The notes under the pieces are model-generated. The model saw only the letters and a program-made list of their open reading frames with translations, was not told the origin of the DNA and searched no databases. Of a stretch of 64,000 nucleotides of DNA, positions 8,279 through 18,194 are shown piece after piece. Position numbers and translations under genes: made by a program. Source of the stretch: Clostridiales bacterium (GTDB lineage Bacteria > Bacillota > Clostridia > Saccharofermentanales > Saccharofermentanaceae); contig JAGCVX010000038.1 of the NCBI GenBank assembly GCA_017962145.1, positions 1 through 64,000 on the forward strand, given 5' to 3'. Positions within the stretch are counted from its first letter, which is position 1; every line of letters begins with the position of its first letter.

Positions 8279-8956
8279 ATGGGGCTTTGGAAGGATGCGA
8301 AACAGATTGCCAAGCGCGACCCGGCTGCACGGGGCGTGCTTTCTGTTATGCTGCTTTATCCAGGTTTCCACGCTCTGATTTTTCATAGAGTCAGCCATTT
8401 TTTCTACAAAATCAAGCTATATGGTTTAGCCCGATGGAATTCCCAGCTGGGAAGATCGTGTACGGGCATTGAGATCCATCCCGGAGCCAAGATCGGCAAA
8501 GGTCTGTTTATTGACCACGGGATGGGAATCGTCGTCGGTGAGACCGCGGAGATCGGTGATAACTGTACGATTTACCATGGCGTGACGCTCGGTGGTACCG
8601 GCCATGGTAAAGGGAAGCGTCATCCTACATTGGGAAATGATGTGCTGGTCGGCACGGGTGCCAAGATCCTGGGTCCGGTCATCGTGGGCGATAATGCCCG
8701 TATCGGTGCCAATGCCGTTGTCCTGCACGATGTTCCCGCCGGCGCCACAGTCGTTGGTGTTCCCGGCAAAGTTGTCCGCATGAAGGGCGTACCAGTGAAT
8801 CACGCGGACGAACTGGATCATCCGACTATGGAAGATCCGCTTGAATCAGAAATCCGTCGTCTTGCCCGTCATGTGGAAGCACTCGAGCAGGCTGTGAAGC
8901 ACCAGCATCCGGAAACGGAGCTTCCGCAGGATACGGACGAAGACTATGTCATATAG
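8279..8956 (+). CDS. cysE: Serine O-acetyltransferase
   Basis: Transfers acetyl from acetyl-CoA to serine, the first step of cysteine synthesis. The protein has 225 residues, an N-terminal helical region and a left-handed beta-helix of hexapeptide repeats at about 65-165. The catalytic histidine context [16 protein letters not shown] (78-93; H80) and [12 protein letters not shown] are intact, and the end is VVGVPGKVV. The C-terminal 55 residues are acidic and helical. It begins 24 nt after the end of the small RNA, behind AGGAG, and cysS follows after 11 nt, so both cysteine supply and charging are co-expressed. Confidence 0.96.
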   Translation: MGLWKDAKQIAKRDPAARGVLSVMLLYPGFHALIFHRVSHFFYKIKLYGLARWNSQLGRSCTGIEIHPGAKIGKGLFIDHGMGIVVGETAEIGDNCTIYHGVTLGGTGHGKGKRHPTLGNDVLVGTGAKILGPVIVGDNARIGANAVVLHDVPAGATVVGVPGKVVRMKGVPVNHADELDHPTMEDPLESEIRRLARHVEALEQAVKHQHPETELPQDTDEDYVI

Positions 8957-8967
8957 GAGGAACCATC

Positions 8968-10395
8968 ATGAAAATATTTAACACGCTGACGAGAATGAAA
9001 GAGGAATTTGTCCCGATGGAAGAGGGCAAGGTCAAGCTTTACGCTTGCGGCCCGACGGTTTACAACTACTTCCATCTCGGCAATGCCCGTCCTTTCGTTA
9101 CATTTGACACCCTTCGCCGCTATCTCGAGTACAGAGGTTATGACGTAACTTTCTGCCAGAACTTTACCGATATCGACGATAAGATGATCAAGCGTGCCAA
9201 CGAAGAAGGAACCACGGTCAAAGACATCGCGGACCGTTATATCGCCGAATACTACGAGGATGCCGATGCACTTGGCATCAAGCGCCCGACCTATCAGCCG
9301 AGAGCAACGGAGACCATGGATGAGATCATCGCGCTCATTACCGACCTGATGGATAAGGGTTATGCCTACATCATCGAGGGCGACGGCGTGTACTTCGAAG
9401 TTCCGAAGTTCAAGGAGTACGGAAAGCTTTCCCACTACAATCTCGAAGACCTCGTTGCCGGTGCCGGCGAGCGCGGTGCTTCTTTTGAAGGAAAGAGAAA
9501 TCCTGCAGACTTCGCGATCTGGAAGTTTAAGAAAGAGGGTGAGCCCTTCTGGCCGTCTCCGTGGGGCGAAGGCCGTCCGGGCTGGCATATCGAGTGCTCT
9601 GCCATGAACAGAAAGTATCTCGGTAAAACGATCGATATCCATGGCGGCGGACAGGATCTGATCTTCCCGCACCATGAGAACGAGATCGCCCAGAGTGAAG
9701 CGGCGAACGGATGCCCGTTTGCGCATTACTGGATGCACAATGCATTCGTAAATGTTGACAACGAGAAGATGAGTAAGTCTCTCGGCAACTTCTTCACAGT
9801 CCGTGACATCGTGGCGAAGTTCCCGTATGAGGTCGTACGTTTCTTCATTCTTTCCGGTCATTACAGAATGCCGATCAACTTCAGTGACGAACTTCTTAAG
9901 TCCGCACAGAATGGTCTTGAGCGTATCATGACCGCGGTAGAATCTTCTGACTTTATCTTAAGTCATGAAGCGGATTCAGGACTTGCTCCGAACGAGACTG
10001 CTTCAAAGGAACTTTCCGATGCAGTTGCGGCGGCAAAGGCTTCCTTTATCGAGAGAATGGACGATGACATGAACACGGCGGATGCGATCACTTCAATCTA
10101 TGAACTGGTACGCGTGCTGAATACTCACCTCACCGCAAAGGATGTTTCCGCTTCTGAGATCAAGGCGGCGGCGGACATGATCTGCGAGCTGATGAATGTA
10201 TTGGGACTCGATATCCGTGCGATCCTGAACAAAGACAGCGGCATTCCTGCCGAGGTGATGGAACTGGTCAATGCTCGTGTCGAAGCTAAGAAAAATAAGG
10301 ACTTTGCGAAAGCAGACGCACTCCGCGATCAGGTTTCCGAGATGGGCTACCAGATCAAGGATACGCCGCAAGGACCGCAGGTGACGAAGAAATGA
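8968..10395 (+). CDS. cysS: Cysteinyl-tRNA synthetase
   Basis: Class I aminoacyl-tRNA synthetase that charges tRNA-Cys. The 475 residues hold the HIGH-like HLGN at 36-39, KMSKS at 267-271, and the four zinc ligands that recognise cysteine thiol (C27, C210, H235, E239), matching the E. coli enzyme. The anticodon-binding C-terminal helical domain is present. GGAGG precedes the ATG. It lies in a cysE-cysS-mrnC-rlmB cluster typical of Bacillota. Confidence 0.98.
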   Translation: MKIFNTLTRMKEEFVPMEEGKVKLYACGPTVYNYFHLGNARPFVTFDTLRRYLEYRGYDVTFCQNFTDIDDKMIKRANEEGTTVKDIADRYIAEYYEDADALGIKRPTYQPRATETMDEIIALITDLMDKGYAYIIEGDGVYFEVPKFKEYGKLSHYNLEDLVAGAGERGASFEGKRNPADFAIWKFKKEGEPFWPSPWGEGRPGWHIECSAMNRKYLGKTIDIHGGGQDLIFPHHENEIAQSEAANGCPFAHYWMHNAFVNVDNEKMSKSLGNFFTVRDIVAKFPYEVVRFFILSGHYRMPINFSDELLKSAQNGLERIMTAVESSDFILSHEADSGLAPNETASKELSDAVAAAKASFIERMDDDMNTADAITSIYELVRVLNTHLTAKDVSASEIKAAADMICELMNVLGLDIRAILNKDSGIPAEVMELVNARVEAKKNKDFAKADALRDQVSEMGYQIKDTPQGPQVTKK

Positions 10396-10805
10396 TGATT
10401 CCGATCCCGCCGGAGGATATCCGTGAGGTACCGACGTCGGTACTGGCTTATGTGGGTGATGCTGTTTTTGAACTTTATGTGCGCATGCACATCGTAGCCC
10501 GCATCGGCGGTCAGTCGGGCGTGCTTCACAGGAAAGCGGTCAAGTACGTCAGTGCTCCGGCACAGGCGAATGCGATCCGCATCCTGCATGACGAACTGAC
10601 GGAAGAAGAACAGAATGTTTTCCGCCGTGGTAAGAACGGTCATCAGGGAAGCATGGCAAAGAATGCCAGCCCTGCCGATTATAAGTATGCGACAGGCCTG
10701 GAAACACTGATCGGCTATCTGTATATGTCCGGAGCAGAAGAGCGTCTCGACTATCTCTTGAACCGGATCATGACGATCTGTGACGAAGGCAAACAAGGAG
10801 AATGA
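10392..10805 (+). CDS. mrnC: Mini-ribonuclease III
   Basis: A 137-residue RNase III-type nuclease without a double-stranded RNA-binding domain. It matures 23S rRNA ends in Bacillota. The catalytic signature is seen in YVGDAVFELYVR near the N-terminus and in ATGLETLIGYLY near the C-terminus. It overlaps the cysS stop by 4 nt and the next gene follows at once. Clustering with cysS and rlmB joins tRNA charging with 23S rRNA processing and methylation. Confidence 0.95.
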   Translation: MMIPIPPEDIREVPTSVLAYVGDAVFELYVRMHIVARIGGQSGVLHRKAVKYVSAPAQANAIRILHDELTEEEQNVFRRGKNGHQGSMAKNASPADYKYATGLETLIGYLYMSGAEERLDYLLNRIMTICDEGKQGE

Positions 10806-10807
10806 GC

Positions 10808-11701
10808 ATGAGAAACGGAATGCCGGGACCGCGTGTTCCGAAACGCGGACAAAATGATATTGCAAAGCGCCACGCGATGGGCCGAAAGGAAGCCCTGGAA
10901 GCAGGAAAGTCTCTTCGTAAGCCGCAGCAGGAGGAAGAAAATACTCCGCAAGCGGATCGTGTGGAAGGCAGAAATCCTGTACTGGAAGCGATGCGTGCCG
11001 GACGCACGATCAACAAGCTTTATGTGCTGAAACTGACCGAGAATGCCAGACCGGATCCGGTCCTTTCGCGAATCATCAACATGGCGAAGGATCAGCGTAT
11101 CCCGATCATGGAAGTGCCGAGAGCAAGTCTTGATTCGATGTCCCAGACTCATAACCATCAGGGTGTCATCGCACAGGTTGCCAGCCATGAATACGTTTCC
11201 ATCGAAGAGATGCTGGAAAAAGCTGAGAGTAAGGGAGAAGCGCCGCTTCTTCTGGTTCTGGACGAACTGAAAGACGCATATAATCTGGGTTCGATCCTTC
11301 GTATCGCAGATGCGGCAGGCGTACATGGCGTCATCATCCCGCAGCACCGTTCGATCGGTCTGGATTCGATGGTCGCGAAAGCTTCGGCCGGCGCGATCGA
11401 GTATGTACCGGTTGCCCGTGTCAACAATCTTTCCCGGACCCTCCTTGAATTGAAAGAAAAGGGGTTCTGGATCGCCGGAACGGATGCAGAAGGTACGAAC
11501 ATGTATTTCGACGATGTATGGTCAGGACCGATGACGATCGTGATCGGCAGTGAAGGCGAAGGCATGAGCAAGAACATTAAAGACAAGTGTGATTACTTGT
11601 TATCGATCCCGATGTCCGGATCCGTTAACAGCTTAAATGCTGCAGTGGCAGCCGGAATCGTCGTTTTTGAAGCAGTAAAGCAACGCAGAAAGGCGAAGTA
11701 A
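10808..11701 (+). CDS. rlmB: 23S rRNA (guanosine-2'-O-)-methyltransferase RlmB-like, TrmH/SpoU family
   Basis: A SAM-dependent SPOUT methyltransferase that methylates ribose in 23S rRNA (G2251 in E. coli). After a basic, low-complexity N-terminal tail of about 50 residues come the substrate-binding domain (GRNPVLEAMRAG onward) and the knotted SpoU domain: NLGSILRIADAAG (motif 1), IVIGSEGEGMS (motif 2) and IPMSGSVNSLNAAVA (motif 3). I chose ATG 10808 because AAGGAG (10795-10800) gives 7-nt spacing; the overlapping ATG at 10802 is only one base away from it. Confidence 0.93.
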   Translation: MRNGMPGPRVPKRGQNDIAKRHAMGRKEALEAGKSLRKPQQEEENTPQADRVEGRNPVLEAMRAGRTINKLYVLKLTENARPDPVLSRIINMAKDQRIPIMEVPRASLDSMSQTHNHQGVIAQVASHEYVSIEEMLEKAESKGEAPLLLVLDELKDAYNLGSILRIADAAGVHGVIIPQHRSIGLDSMVAKASAGAIEYVPVARVNNLSRTLLELKEKGFWIAGTDAEGTNMYFDDVWSGPMTIVIGSEGEGMSKNIKDKCDYLLSIPMSGSVNSLNAAVAAGIVVFEAVKQRRKAK

Positions 11702-11702
11702 G

Positions 11703-13028
11703 ATGAAACAGGAAAAAAGACGGGCATGGACAGTGCGCATGAGCCGTATCCTCACGGTGATGCTGGCTCTTGTTCTGTCTTTGTCGCTCTTTTCCTCCTG
11801 CTCCGCAAAAGCTTTTCAGAACAATCGAATCGACGTGCCGGAGATGGCGCGTCTGGTCGTAGACTCTCTGCAGGACATTTCCGTAGCGGAATCACTGTTC
11901 AATCTTATCCCTGACGAACAAAAGGATGGACTTACTTATTCCGAGTACTATGAGTACATCAGTATCCTTCAGAAGATGATTCCTTCTGCGGCTCGGATCA
12001 CCTACTTCGATATCGTTGAAGGAAACGAAAGAGAAAACCTGTTTTTGAATATGGCAGGAAGTGATTCGACGCTTTTCGAGGAACTTATGACTTCCTGTAT
12101 TCCGGTGCGCGTAACGGCCAGCCGCCAGCGCATCTCGGAAATTCCGATCTACTTTTATCTTCAGACGCAAAAAGACGGCACAGTCTATCTCAGCCGGGAA
12201 TGGATCTACAGCTGCCGCGATCTGTATTCATTTTCGCAGCACTATTTCGAAGCCTATTCCATGGAGAATCTCTATGACGTAAAGTCGCTTCTTTCCTATA
12301 CGGGCGTTTCCGAAGATCTTCTGTCATCGGACGAAGTACTTACGGAAAAAGCAAAAGAGATGATCCGTTTCTATTCTACGAACGTCAACTCTAAAGTTTC
12401 CGAGTACGAGCTGGTCTCGATCGATGCGTCCGGACTTGTGTATCTCCAGCCGAAGGTACTGGATACCAAGCTGCATACCAATGCCCGTCGCGTGCGTTTC
12501 TACAGCAGCGTCGAAAACGTGATCTCCGTAGATGATTCCATCACAAGTGAATTGAAAACGGCCGACCTGTATCTGTATTACGGTGGTCATCGTACGATCC
12601 GTATCGGTGAGACTGCGACACTTTCCCAGCTGGAATCCCTGTTCGGCGATCCGATCTCGGTCTCCTGCGGACCGGTGCTGGAATCCAAGCGGGATTCGGA
12701 AGGAAACCTGAACGAGTACAGAAATATCTTTGTACGCTACAGCGGGTTTGCGATCACGGTATATGGCATTTATATGAACACTGAAGAGTGGGAAGGAAGC
12801 TACGTGCGTTTCCGTATCTGGGATTCCGATGATGCCGGTATCGGTCTGATGCTTCGTTCAGATAACACTTCCTGGGATATCCTGGAACGGTATCCGTTTG
12901 CAGATAAGACGGATTATTCGATCGCGGTCACGATCGACGGCGAAGAATATGTACTTTCCTTTGATCTGGCTGATGAAGGGGAACAGGGCAGAGCCATTCA
13001 GGAGATCAGACTTACCTGGAAGCGCTGA
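11703..13028 (+). CDS. Predicted lipoprotein of unknown function
   Basis: A 441-residue protein with a basic N-terminus, a hydrophobic stretch (residues 15-30) and a lipobox-like LFSSC with C33, so it is probably anchored on the outer face of the membrane. The rest is soluble, rich in aromatic, serine and acidic residues, with a possible repeated beta-rich half (a late stretch around ETATLSQLESLFGDP resembles the SmpA-like lipoprotein folds only loosely). I do not recognise the family. It begins 1 nt after rlmB, so it is co-transcribed with the cysE operon, though no functional link is evident. Confidence 0.8.
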   Translation: MKQEKRRAWTVRMSRILTVMLALVLSLSLFSSCSAKAFQNNRIDVPEMARLVVDSLQDISVAESLFNLIPDEQKDGLTYSEYYEYISILQKMIPSAARITYFDIVEGNERENLFLNMAGSDSTLFEELMTSCIPVRVTASRQRISEIPIYFYLQTQKDGTVYLSREWIYSCRDLYSFSQHYFEAYSMENLYDVKSLLSYTGVSEDLLSSDEVLTEKAKEMIRFYSTNVNSKVSEYELVSIDASGLVYLQPKVLDTKLHTNARRVRFYSSVENVISVDDSITSELKTADLYLYYGGHRTIRIGETATLSQLESLFGDPISVSCGPVLESKRDSEGNLNEYRNIFVRYSGFAITVYGIYMNTEEWEGSYVRFRIWDSDDAGIGLMLRSDNTSWDILERYPFADKTDYSIAVTIDGEEYVLSFDLADEGEQGRAIQEIRLTWKR

Positions 13029-13031
13029 GTT

Positions 13032-13769
13032 TTACTTTTCCAGTATGAGGGCGGTTAGTCCCTCGATTTCTTCGTCCGAGAGTCCTGTGCTTTTCAGGAA
13101 TATGCGGATATCTCCCTGATAATTACTGTCGACATGCGAAAGAAGTCTTTCCATGTTCGGAGCATCGCTTCGGTAAATGTGATGTACATGATCCGGAGTC
13201 GATGCGATAAGCGGGGCAACCAGATCCTTCACAAATTCATAGGAAACAGCATAGTTGGAAACGATGTCTTTGCGGTCAACATTTGCGAGAAGATAGAAGA
13301 TCGCCGCAATCAGTCCGGTGCGGTCTTTGCCGTGGGCACAGTGAAAAAGCACCGGGTTCGGGGCTTCCTTCAGGATTGTCCGAAGTACTTCGGCAAAGTA
13401 AGGCTTGGAGTTTTCGAACAGCCATACATACAGATGCCCCAAAGAGGTGCGGATGGTGTCCTGAATCGCGGTGGCGCCGATATCGTCTGCATTGACTCGC
13501 AGAAGCGGGATGTTATAGTAACGAAACCTCGGGTCATCCTTTACCCGGTCGGGATGGGTCGAAGCTTCTTCCACCGAGCGAAGATCGATGATGACTTTTA
13601 CCGGATAATCCGAAAGCGCATCGATCGCGTCATCCGGAAGCGTATCCAGTGCATCTGAACGGATCAGGTGGTGAAAACAGGTGATTTTACCATCTTTTGT
13701 CGGCATGCCGCCCAGGTCTCTTGCGTTGTATAATCCGGAAATATTGATCCGTTCGTGTTTTTGATTCAT
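13032..13769 (-). CDS. Tyrosine/dual-specificity phosphatase of the Y_phosphatase3 type
   Basis: A 245-residue protein starting with the family-typical NISGLYNARDLGGMPTKDG. The CX5R catalytic loop HCAHGKDRTG lies at 143-152 with C144 as nucleophile and R150 as phosphate-binding arginine; IDLRSVEEA (61-69) holds the conserved region before it. The lysine inside the loop (GKDRTG) is shared with bacterial proteins that act on phosphotyrosine or phosphoinositides, such as Listeria LipA and Mycobacterium PtpB-like enzymes. It is convergent with the lipoprotein gene (3 nt apart). AAGGAG supports the start. Confidence 0.9.
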   Translation of the reverse strand: MNQKHERINISGLYNARDLGGMPTKDGKITCFHHLIRSDALDTLPDDAIDALSDYPVKVIIDLRSVEEASTHPDRVKDDPRFRYYNIPLLRVNADDIGATAIQDTIRTSLGHLYVWLFENSKPYFAEVLRTILKEAPNPVLFHCAHGKDRTGLIAAIFYLLANVDRKDIVSNYAVSYEFVKDLVAPLIASTPDHVHHIYRSDAPNMERLLSHVDSNYQGDIRIFLKSTGLSDEEIEGLTALILEK

Positions 13770-13880
13770 ATCTTCGCTCCTTAATTAATTAAATATATTA
13801 CCACATTGATATTAAGGCGGGAAAAAAGATAGAGAAATCACAAAAGTATGATATGATATTCCTAGCGAGGTGGACATGAT

Positions 13881-14561
13881 ATGAAGAAGATACTTATAGT
13901 TGAAGACAATACAGAGATCAATCACCTGATCGCCGATGCACTGAAAAAGAACGGATACGAGTGCCAGCAGGCATTTTCCGGAACGGAAGCACTCCTTTAC
14001 TATGAAAAGGACGATTTCGATCTGGTCCTGATGGACATGATGCTTCCGGGTCTTTGCGGCGATGAGCTTTTCCCGAAACTGAAAGCGATCAAGGATACAC
14101 CGGTCATTGTCGTTTCTGCAAAAGATGAGATGGACACAAAAGTGGGCATGCTTACATCGGGCGCAGAAGACTATATTACGAAGCCTTTTGAGATCCCGGA
14201 ACTTCTGGCACGTGTTGCTGTTCAGATCCGCCGCGTGTCTGCCAAGAGCGGTGAGGCTTCCGGTTCCAAGCTTTCCTATAAGGAATTAACACTTGATGAG
14301 CCTTCGTTCACCGTGCTGGTCAACAACAACGAAGTCCAGCTGACAAAAAGAGAGTTCCAGATCCTGGCACTTCTCGTATCTCACCCCAAGCGCGTATTCA
14401 CCAAGCAGGACATTTACGACTGCGCATGGAATGAGATCTATATCGGTGAAGATAAGACTATTAATGTACATATAAGTAATATTCGTAAGAAACTCAAAGA
14501 GTTCACGGATACTGAGTTTATTGAGACTGTATGGGGAATCGGATATAAACTTGCAAAATAA
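13881..14561 (+). CDS. OmpR/PhoB-family response regulator
   Basis: A 226-residue transcription factor with a receiver domain (acidic pocket E8, D9; phosphoacceptor D52; switch lysine in VVSAKDE) and a C-terminal winged helix (DEPSFTVLVNNNEVQLTKREFQILALL ... TINVHISNIRKKL is the recognition region). It is the first gene of the ABC transporter island, and the likely partner histidine kinase is the last (24012-24941). It most likely activates transporter modules on exposure to a membrane-active compound, as with BceR/SpaR-like regulators. GGTGG-type ribosome-binding site precedes the ATG. Confidence 0.95.
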   Translation: MKKILIVEDNTEINHLIADALKKNGYECQQAFSGTEALLYYEKDDFDLVLMDMMLPGLCGDELFPKLKAIKDTPVIVVSAKDEMDTKVGMLTSGAEDYITKPFEIPELLARVAVQIRRVSAKSGEASGSKLSYKELTLDEPSFTVLVNNNEVQLTKREFQILALLVSHPKRVFTKQDIYDCAWNEIYIGEDKTINVHISNIRKKLKEFTDTEFIETVWGIGYKLAK

Positions 14562-14575
14562 GAAGGTATATCTTT

Positions 14576-15487
14576 ATGAGTTACATCTTAACGACGAACA
14601 ATATCACGAAGAAGTTCAAAACAAAACTGGCTGTCGATAACGTTTCGATTCACGTTGAGCGCGGAGAAGTCTACGGTCTGATCGGAAGAAACGGTGCCGG
14701 CAAGACAACGCTTTTGAAGATGATCGCCAATCTTTCCGTTCCTACAAGCGGAACCTATGATATCGTGGGTAAAGACGGAGAGACCAAGGCTCAGATGATG
14801 CCGAAAGTCGGCGTTCTGATCGAAGATCCGGGCGTATTCCAGAATATGAGTGCTTTCGAAAACCTGAAGGCAAAAGCACTTGCCTATGGTGTGCACGACG
14901 ATAAGTATTTAAATGAACTTCTTGAGTTCGTCGGTCTCAGCGGTGTCGGTAAGAAATCCGTAAAGAATTTCTCTTTGGGAATGCGCCAGCGCCTCGGAAT
15001 TGCCATCGCGATGGTCAATTCTCCGGAACTTCTGCTTCTCGATGAGCCGATCAATGGTCTCGATCCGCAGGGTATCGCGGAAGTACGTAATCTGATCCAT
15101 AAACTTTGTATCGAGAGACATATCTCGATCATTATTTCCAGCCACATCCTGGAAGAACTGTCCAAGGTGGCTAACCACTACGGCATCATCCATAACGGAA
15201 AGCTTCTGGATGAGCTCTCCAACGATGAACTTATTTCTCGTTGCAAATCACATCTTGTCATGAAGACCAGTGATCCTGAAAAGACAAAGGCGCTCTTAAA
15301 CTCGATGGGTATTTCCGATTATTCATTCGAGATCGATCACTTCGTGATCCGCGAACGAGTCGAGGAAGCCGGTGCGATCTCTGTAGCGCTGGCTAAAGAA
15401 GATGTGCAGACTCTGGAAATGCGAAAAGAGGGTCAATCTCTTGAGGAATACTATTTCCGTCTGACAGGAGGTAACGGCAATGCTTAA
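14576..15487 (+). CDS. ABC transporter ATP-binding protein, BcrA type, module 1
   Basis: A 303-residue ATPase of the bacitracin/lantibiotic-export type. Walker A GRNGAGKT is at 37-44, a family-typical signature SLGMRQ at 133-138, Walker B LLLLDEP at 152-158, D-loop GLDPQG, and switch H190. A C-terminal extension of about 80 residues follows the nucleotide-binding domain, ending in LTGG. It lies 14 nt after the response regulator gene, so the two share a transcript. The permease gene overlaps its last 8 nt, and the codons of the terminal TGG supply the permease's AGGAGG. Confidence 0.95.
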   Translation: MSYILTTNNITKKFKTKLAVDNVSIHVERGEVYGLIGRNGAGKTTLLKMIANLSVPTSGTYDIVGKDGETKAQMMPKVGVLIEDPGVFQNMSAFENLKAKALAYGVHDDKYLNELLEFVGLSGVGKKSVKNFSLGMRQRLGIAIAMVNSPELLLLDEPINGLDPQGIAEVRNLIHKLCIERHISIIISSHILEELSKVANHYGIIHNGKLLDELSNDELISRCKSHLVMKTSDPEKTKALLNSMGISDYSFEIDHFVIRERVEEAGAISVALAKEDVQTLEMRKEGQSLEEYYFRLTGGNGNA

Positions 15488-16340
15488 TCTTTTCACTATG
15501 CATATGTACCGCGCGTTGAAAGCAAAGTCTTCGCTCGTATTAGGAATTATCATGGTCGCTTTCATGTTTGCGACTTTCGGACTTGCATTTATCATTTTCG
15601 ATGATCCGCTTAAGCTTGGAATCGGTGCCGCCTATACGCAGATGATGGTGGGTGAGGGATCCGGTAATATTTCTGCTGCCGGTGCACATCACTTTATGAT
15701 CCAGTCCAATGACGCATTTATTATCTGCCTGACGATCTTTGCAGTTATCTTTGCAAACTGCGATTTTTCGAGAGGTTTTGTAAAGAATACATATGGTATG
15801 TTCGAACATAGATGGAAACAGGTATGGTCGAAGTGGACCGCGATGACAGCCTGCGTTTCGATCGCATATGCTGTTTGCTCTATGCTTGGTATCGCTCTTT
15901 GCTTAGGACTTCTTAAAAACAGTCAGTTCGGTGATGCTTCGCAGCTGCTTCGCTCTTTAGGCGTGGTATATCTCTGCCTGATCGCGATGATGACGATGGT
16001 ATTCTTTATCACGAATCTCTTTAAGAGCCCGGCCGGCGGTATGGTTATCGGCCTGATCATTGCAACAGGTATTCTTCAGACCGGTGAAATGATTCTGGAT
16101 CTTCTTATCGCAAAGCTTTCCGGTGCAGATATGAATGAAACAGTTGCAGCTTTTGCAGGTATAGGTGAAAAGACATTCTTCCGTATCTCGGATTACTGTC
16201 TGGACAATGTATATCTTTCTTATACTGCTTCTATGGGAACATCCGATACGATCCGCACAGTTGCAGTCGCGCTGGTTCATATGGCGCTGTTCCTGGGCCT
16301 TTCGATGCTCCTTTCCGAGAAGAGAGACGTACGCTGCTGA
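15480..16340 (+). CDS. ABC-2 type permease, module 1
   Basis: A 286-residue membrane protein with about six hydrophobic segments, starting NLFTMHMYRALKAKSSLVLG and ending EKRDVRC. The arrangement (cytoplasmic N-terminal amphipathic helix, FANCDFSRGFVKNT loop after the second membrane segment, charged RD tail) resembles BcrB/LanE-G permeases that remove peptide antibiotics from the membrane. The paired ATPase overlaps it by 8 nt. It is the longest of the eight permeases, with a longer first outside loop. Confidence 0.9.
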   Translation: MLNLFTMHMYRALKAKSSLVLGIIMVAFMFATFGLAFIIFDDPLKLGIGAAYTQMMVGEGSGNISAAGAHHFMIQSNDAFIICLTIFAVIFANCDFSRGFVKNTYGMFEHRWKQVWSKWTAMTACVSIAYAVCSMLGIALCLGLLKNSQFGDASQLLRSLGVVYLCLIAMMTMVFFITNLFKSPAGGMVIGLIIATGILQTGEMILDLLIAKLSGADMNETVAAFAGIGEKTFFRISDYCLDNVYLSYTASMGTSDTIRTVAVALVHMALFLGLSMLLSEKRDVRC

Positions 16341-16449
16341 CCGCTTAATCTTTTCTTAACTTTTTCTTTTGGTTTTTTAAACTTCTCCTTGGCGATTGAT
16401 TAGGATTTGTTCTTTAGAATGAGTTTGTAAGCACAAGGAGGAGACAACA

Positions 16450-17361
16450 ATGGATTACATTTTAACAACTAACGCATTGACAAAAACCTTTGGTAAGTAC
16501 AAAGCGTCCAACGAGATCTCGATCCATGTAAATCGTGGAGATATCTACGGACTGATCGGCAGAAACGGTGCCGGTAAAACAACCCTGATGAAGATGCTCG
16601 GCGGACTTTCCCATCCCACATCCGGTTCTTTTGAGATCCGCGGTAAGAATGGTGAGAATACAGAGAAGATGATGCCGAAGGTCGGTATCCTGATCGAGAA
16701 TCCGGGTCTTTACCCCAACATGACAGCGATGCAGAACCTTAAGACAAAGGCACTGGCTCTGGGTATTAAAGATGACAATTATTTACAGGGCCTTCTCAAA
16801 GAAGTCGGACTGGACAACACCGGCAAGAAGAAAGCAAAGCAGTTCTCGCTTGGTATGAAGCAGAGACTGGGAATCGCACTGGCACTGGTCAATCAGCCGG
16901 AACTTATGATCCTCGATGAGCCGATCAACGGTCTGGATCCTCAGGGTATCGCAGAAATGAGACAGATCCTTACCCACCTTTGCAATGACAGAGGAATCAC
17001 GATCATCATCAGCAGCCACATCCTGGATGAGCTTTCCAAGGTAGCAACCAGATACGGTATCATCCACGAAGGTAAGCTTCTCGAAGAAGACAGCAAAGAA
17101 GAGCTTTTCAATAAGTGCAGCGAGCGTCTTGAACTGAAGACCTCTGATCTTGAGAGAACACTCTCCATCCTTCAGACGATGGGCTTCCAGAATTTTGAAG
17201 TAAAAGACGATACGATCAATATCTACGAACGTATCAACGAAGGCGGTGTCATCACAGTCGCACTGGCCAAGGAAAATATCCAGACAAACGAAATCGGTGT
17301 AAAGAGTGAAGCGCTTGAAGATTATTACTTCCAGCTGACAGGAGGAAAAGAAAATGTTTAA
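16450..17361 (+). CDS. ABC transporter ATP-binding protein, BcrA type, module 2
   Basis: A second 303-residue ATPase, collinear with that of module 1: GRNGAGKT (37-44), SLGMKQ signature, LMILDEPINGLDPQG, and ISSHILDEL. It ends LTGGKENV. The identical length and residue-for-residue layout show that modules arose by duplication followed by strong divergence. The gap of 109 nt upstream contains no clear promoter, only pyrimidine-rich sequence and an AAGGAGGAG ribosome-binding site, so it may depend on the upstream transcript or on a regulator-dependent promoter. Confidence 0.95.
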   Translation: MDYILTTNALTKTFGKYKASNEISIHVNRGDIYGLIGRNGAGKTTLMKMLGGLSHPTSGSFEIRGKNGENTEKMMPKVGILIENPGLYPNMTAMQNLKTKALALGIKDDNYLQGLLKEVGLDNTGKKKAKQFSLGMKQRLGIALALVNQPELMILDEPINGLDPQGIAEMRQILTHLCNDRGITIIISSHILDELSKVATRYGIIHEGKLLEEDSKEELFNKCSERLELKTSDLERTLSILQTMGFQNFEVKDDTINIYERINEGGVITVALAKENIQTNEIGVKSEALEDYYFQLTGGKENV

Positions 17362-18154
17362 TTTGATTAAGATGAATCTGTATCGCATGGTACATGCGGT
17401 ATCTACATGGGTATTGGCTATTGTAGCCGTATTTCTTGCCTTCCTGGATTTTGGAATCATGAAGATCATGGTAGACGATCCGTTCAAACTGTTCGGATCA
17501 GCCTCTTCTCAGATGTTGGGAACTACCACCATTACCGGTCGTACGACAATCGCCGGATTCCTTATCAGCTCTGATATTCTTATCGTACTTTCGATCTTTG
17601 TAGTTATCTTCGCGAATGCGGAGCAGAAGAACGGTTTTGACAAGAACATCATCGGTATCACGAAGATGAAGTGGAAGCACACAGTCGCCAGATGGCTCTC
17701 CTGTGTGATCGGTCTGACAGCAATCGTTGCAGTTTCTTACGGCCTGTACTTCGGCCTGAGCGCTCTGTTCATGAACTCTTTCGCGATGGGCAGCGTAGCC
17801 GCTTATCTTAAGGTCCTTGCAACCGTATACTTCGGTCTGGTAGCATTCTCGGCGATCTTCTTCTTCTTCACCACTCTCTTCAGAAGCTCTGTTGGTGGAA
17901 TCGTAGCTTCCCTCGTAATGAGCCTGGGTGTTCTTTCCCTCCTCGAAAAGCTCCTTGATTTCGCAGTAAAGAAGATCTTTACAAGCCCGAAGATTCTTCC
18001 GACGGACCTCCTGTTCGACAGCGCATACATCAACTTCGATGCAACGAGCGCGACAACCAAAGCCTGCCTGATCATGGCCGGTATCTCACTGGCATACATC
18101 GTGCTCAGTGTCGGCGGAAGCGCACTGCTTCAGCAGAAGAGAGATGTAAAATAA
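17354..18154 (+). CDS. ABC-2 type permease, module 2
   Basis: A 266-residue membrane protein with about six hydrophobic segments, collinear with the module 1 permease: NLIKMNLYRMVHAVSTWVL start, IFANAEQKNGFDKNIIG after the second segment, and the charged end LLQQKRDVK. It overlaps its ATPase by 8 nt, the same overlap as in module 1. It would form, probably as a homodimer, the membrane part of a two-component exporter with the preceding ATPase. Confidence 0.9.
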   Translation: MFNLIKMNLYRMVHAVSTWVLAIVAVFLAFLDFGIMKIMVDDPFKLFGSASSQMLGTTTITGRTTIAGFLISSDILIVLSIFVVIFANAEQKNGFDKNIIGITKMKWKHTVARWLSCVIGLTAIVAVSYGLYFGLSALFMNSFAMGSVAAYLKVLATVYFGLVAFSAIFFFFTTLFRSSVGGIVASLVMSLGVLSLLEKLLDFAVKKIFTSPKILPTDLLFDSAYINFDATSATTKACLIMAGISLAYIVLSVGGSALLQQKRDVK

Positions 18155-18194
18155 TCAACGCCTGATCTTTCTTAATATAATACCCTCTAACCTT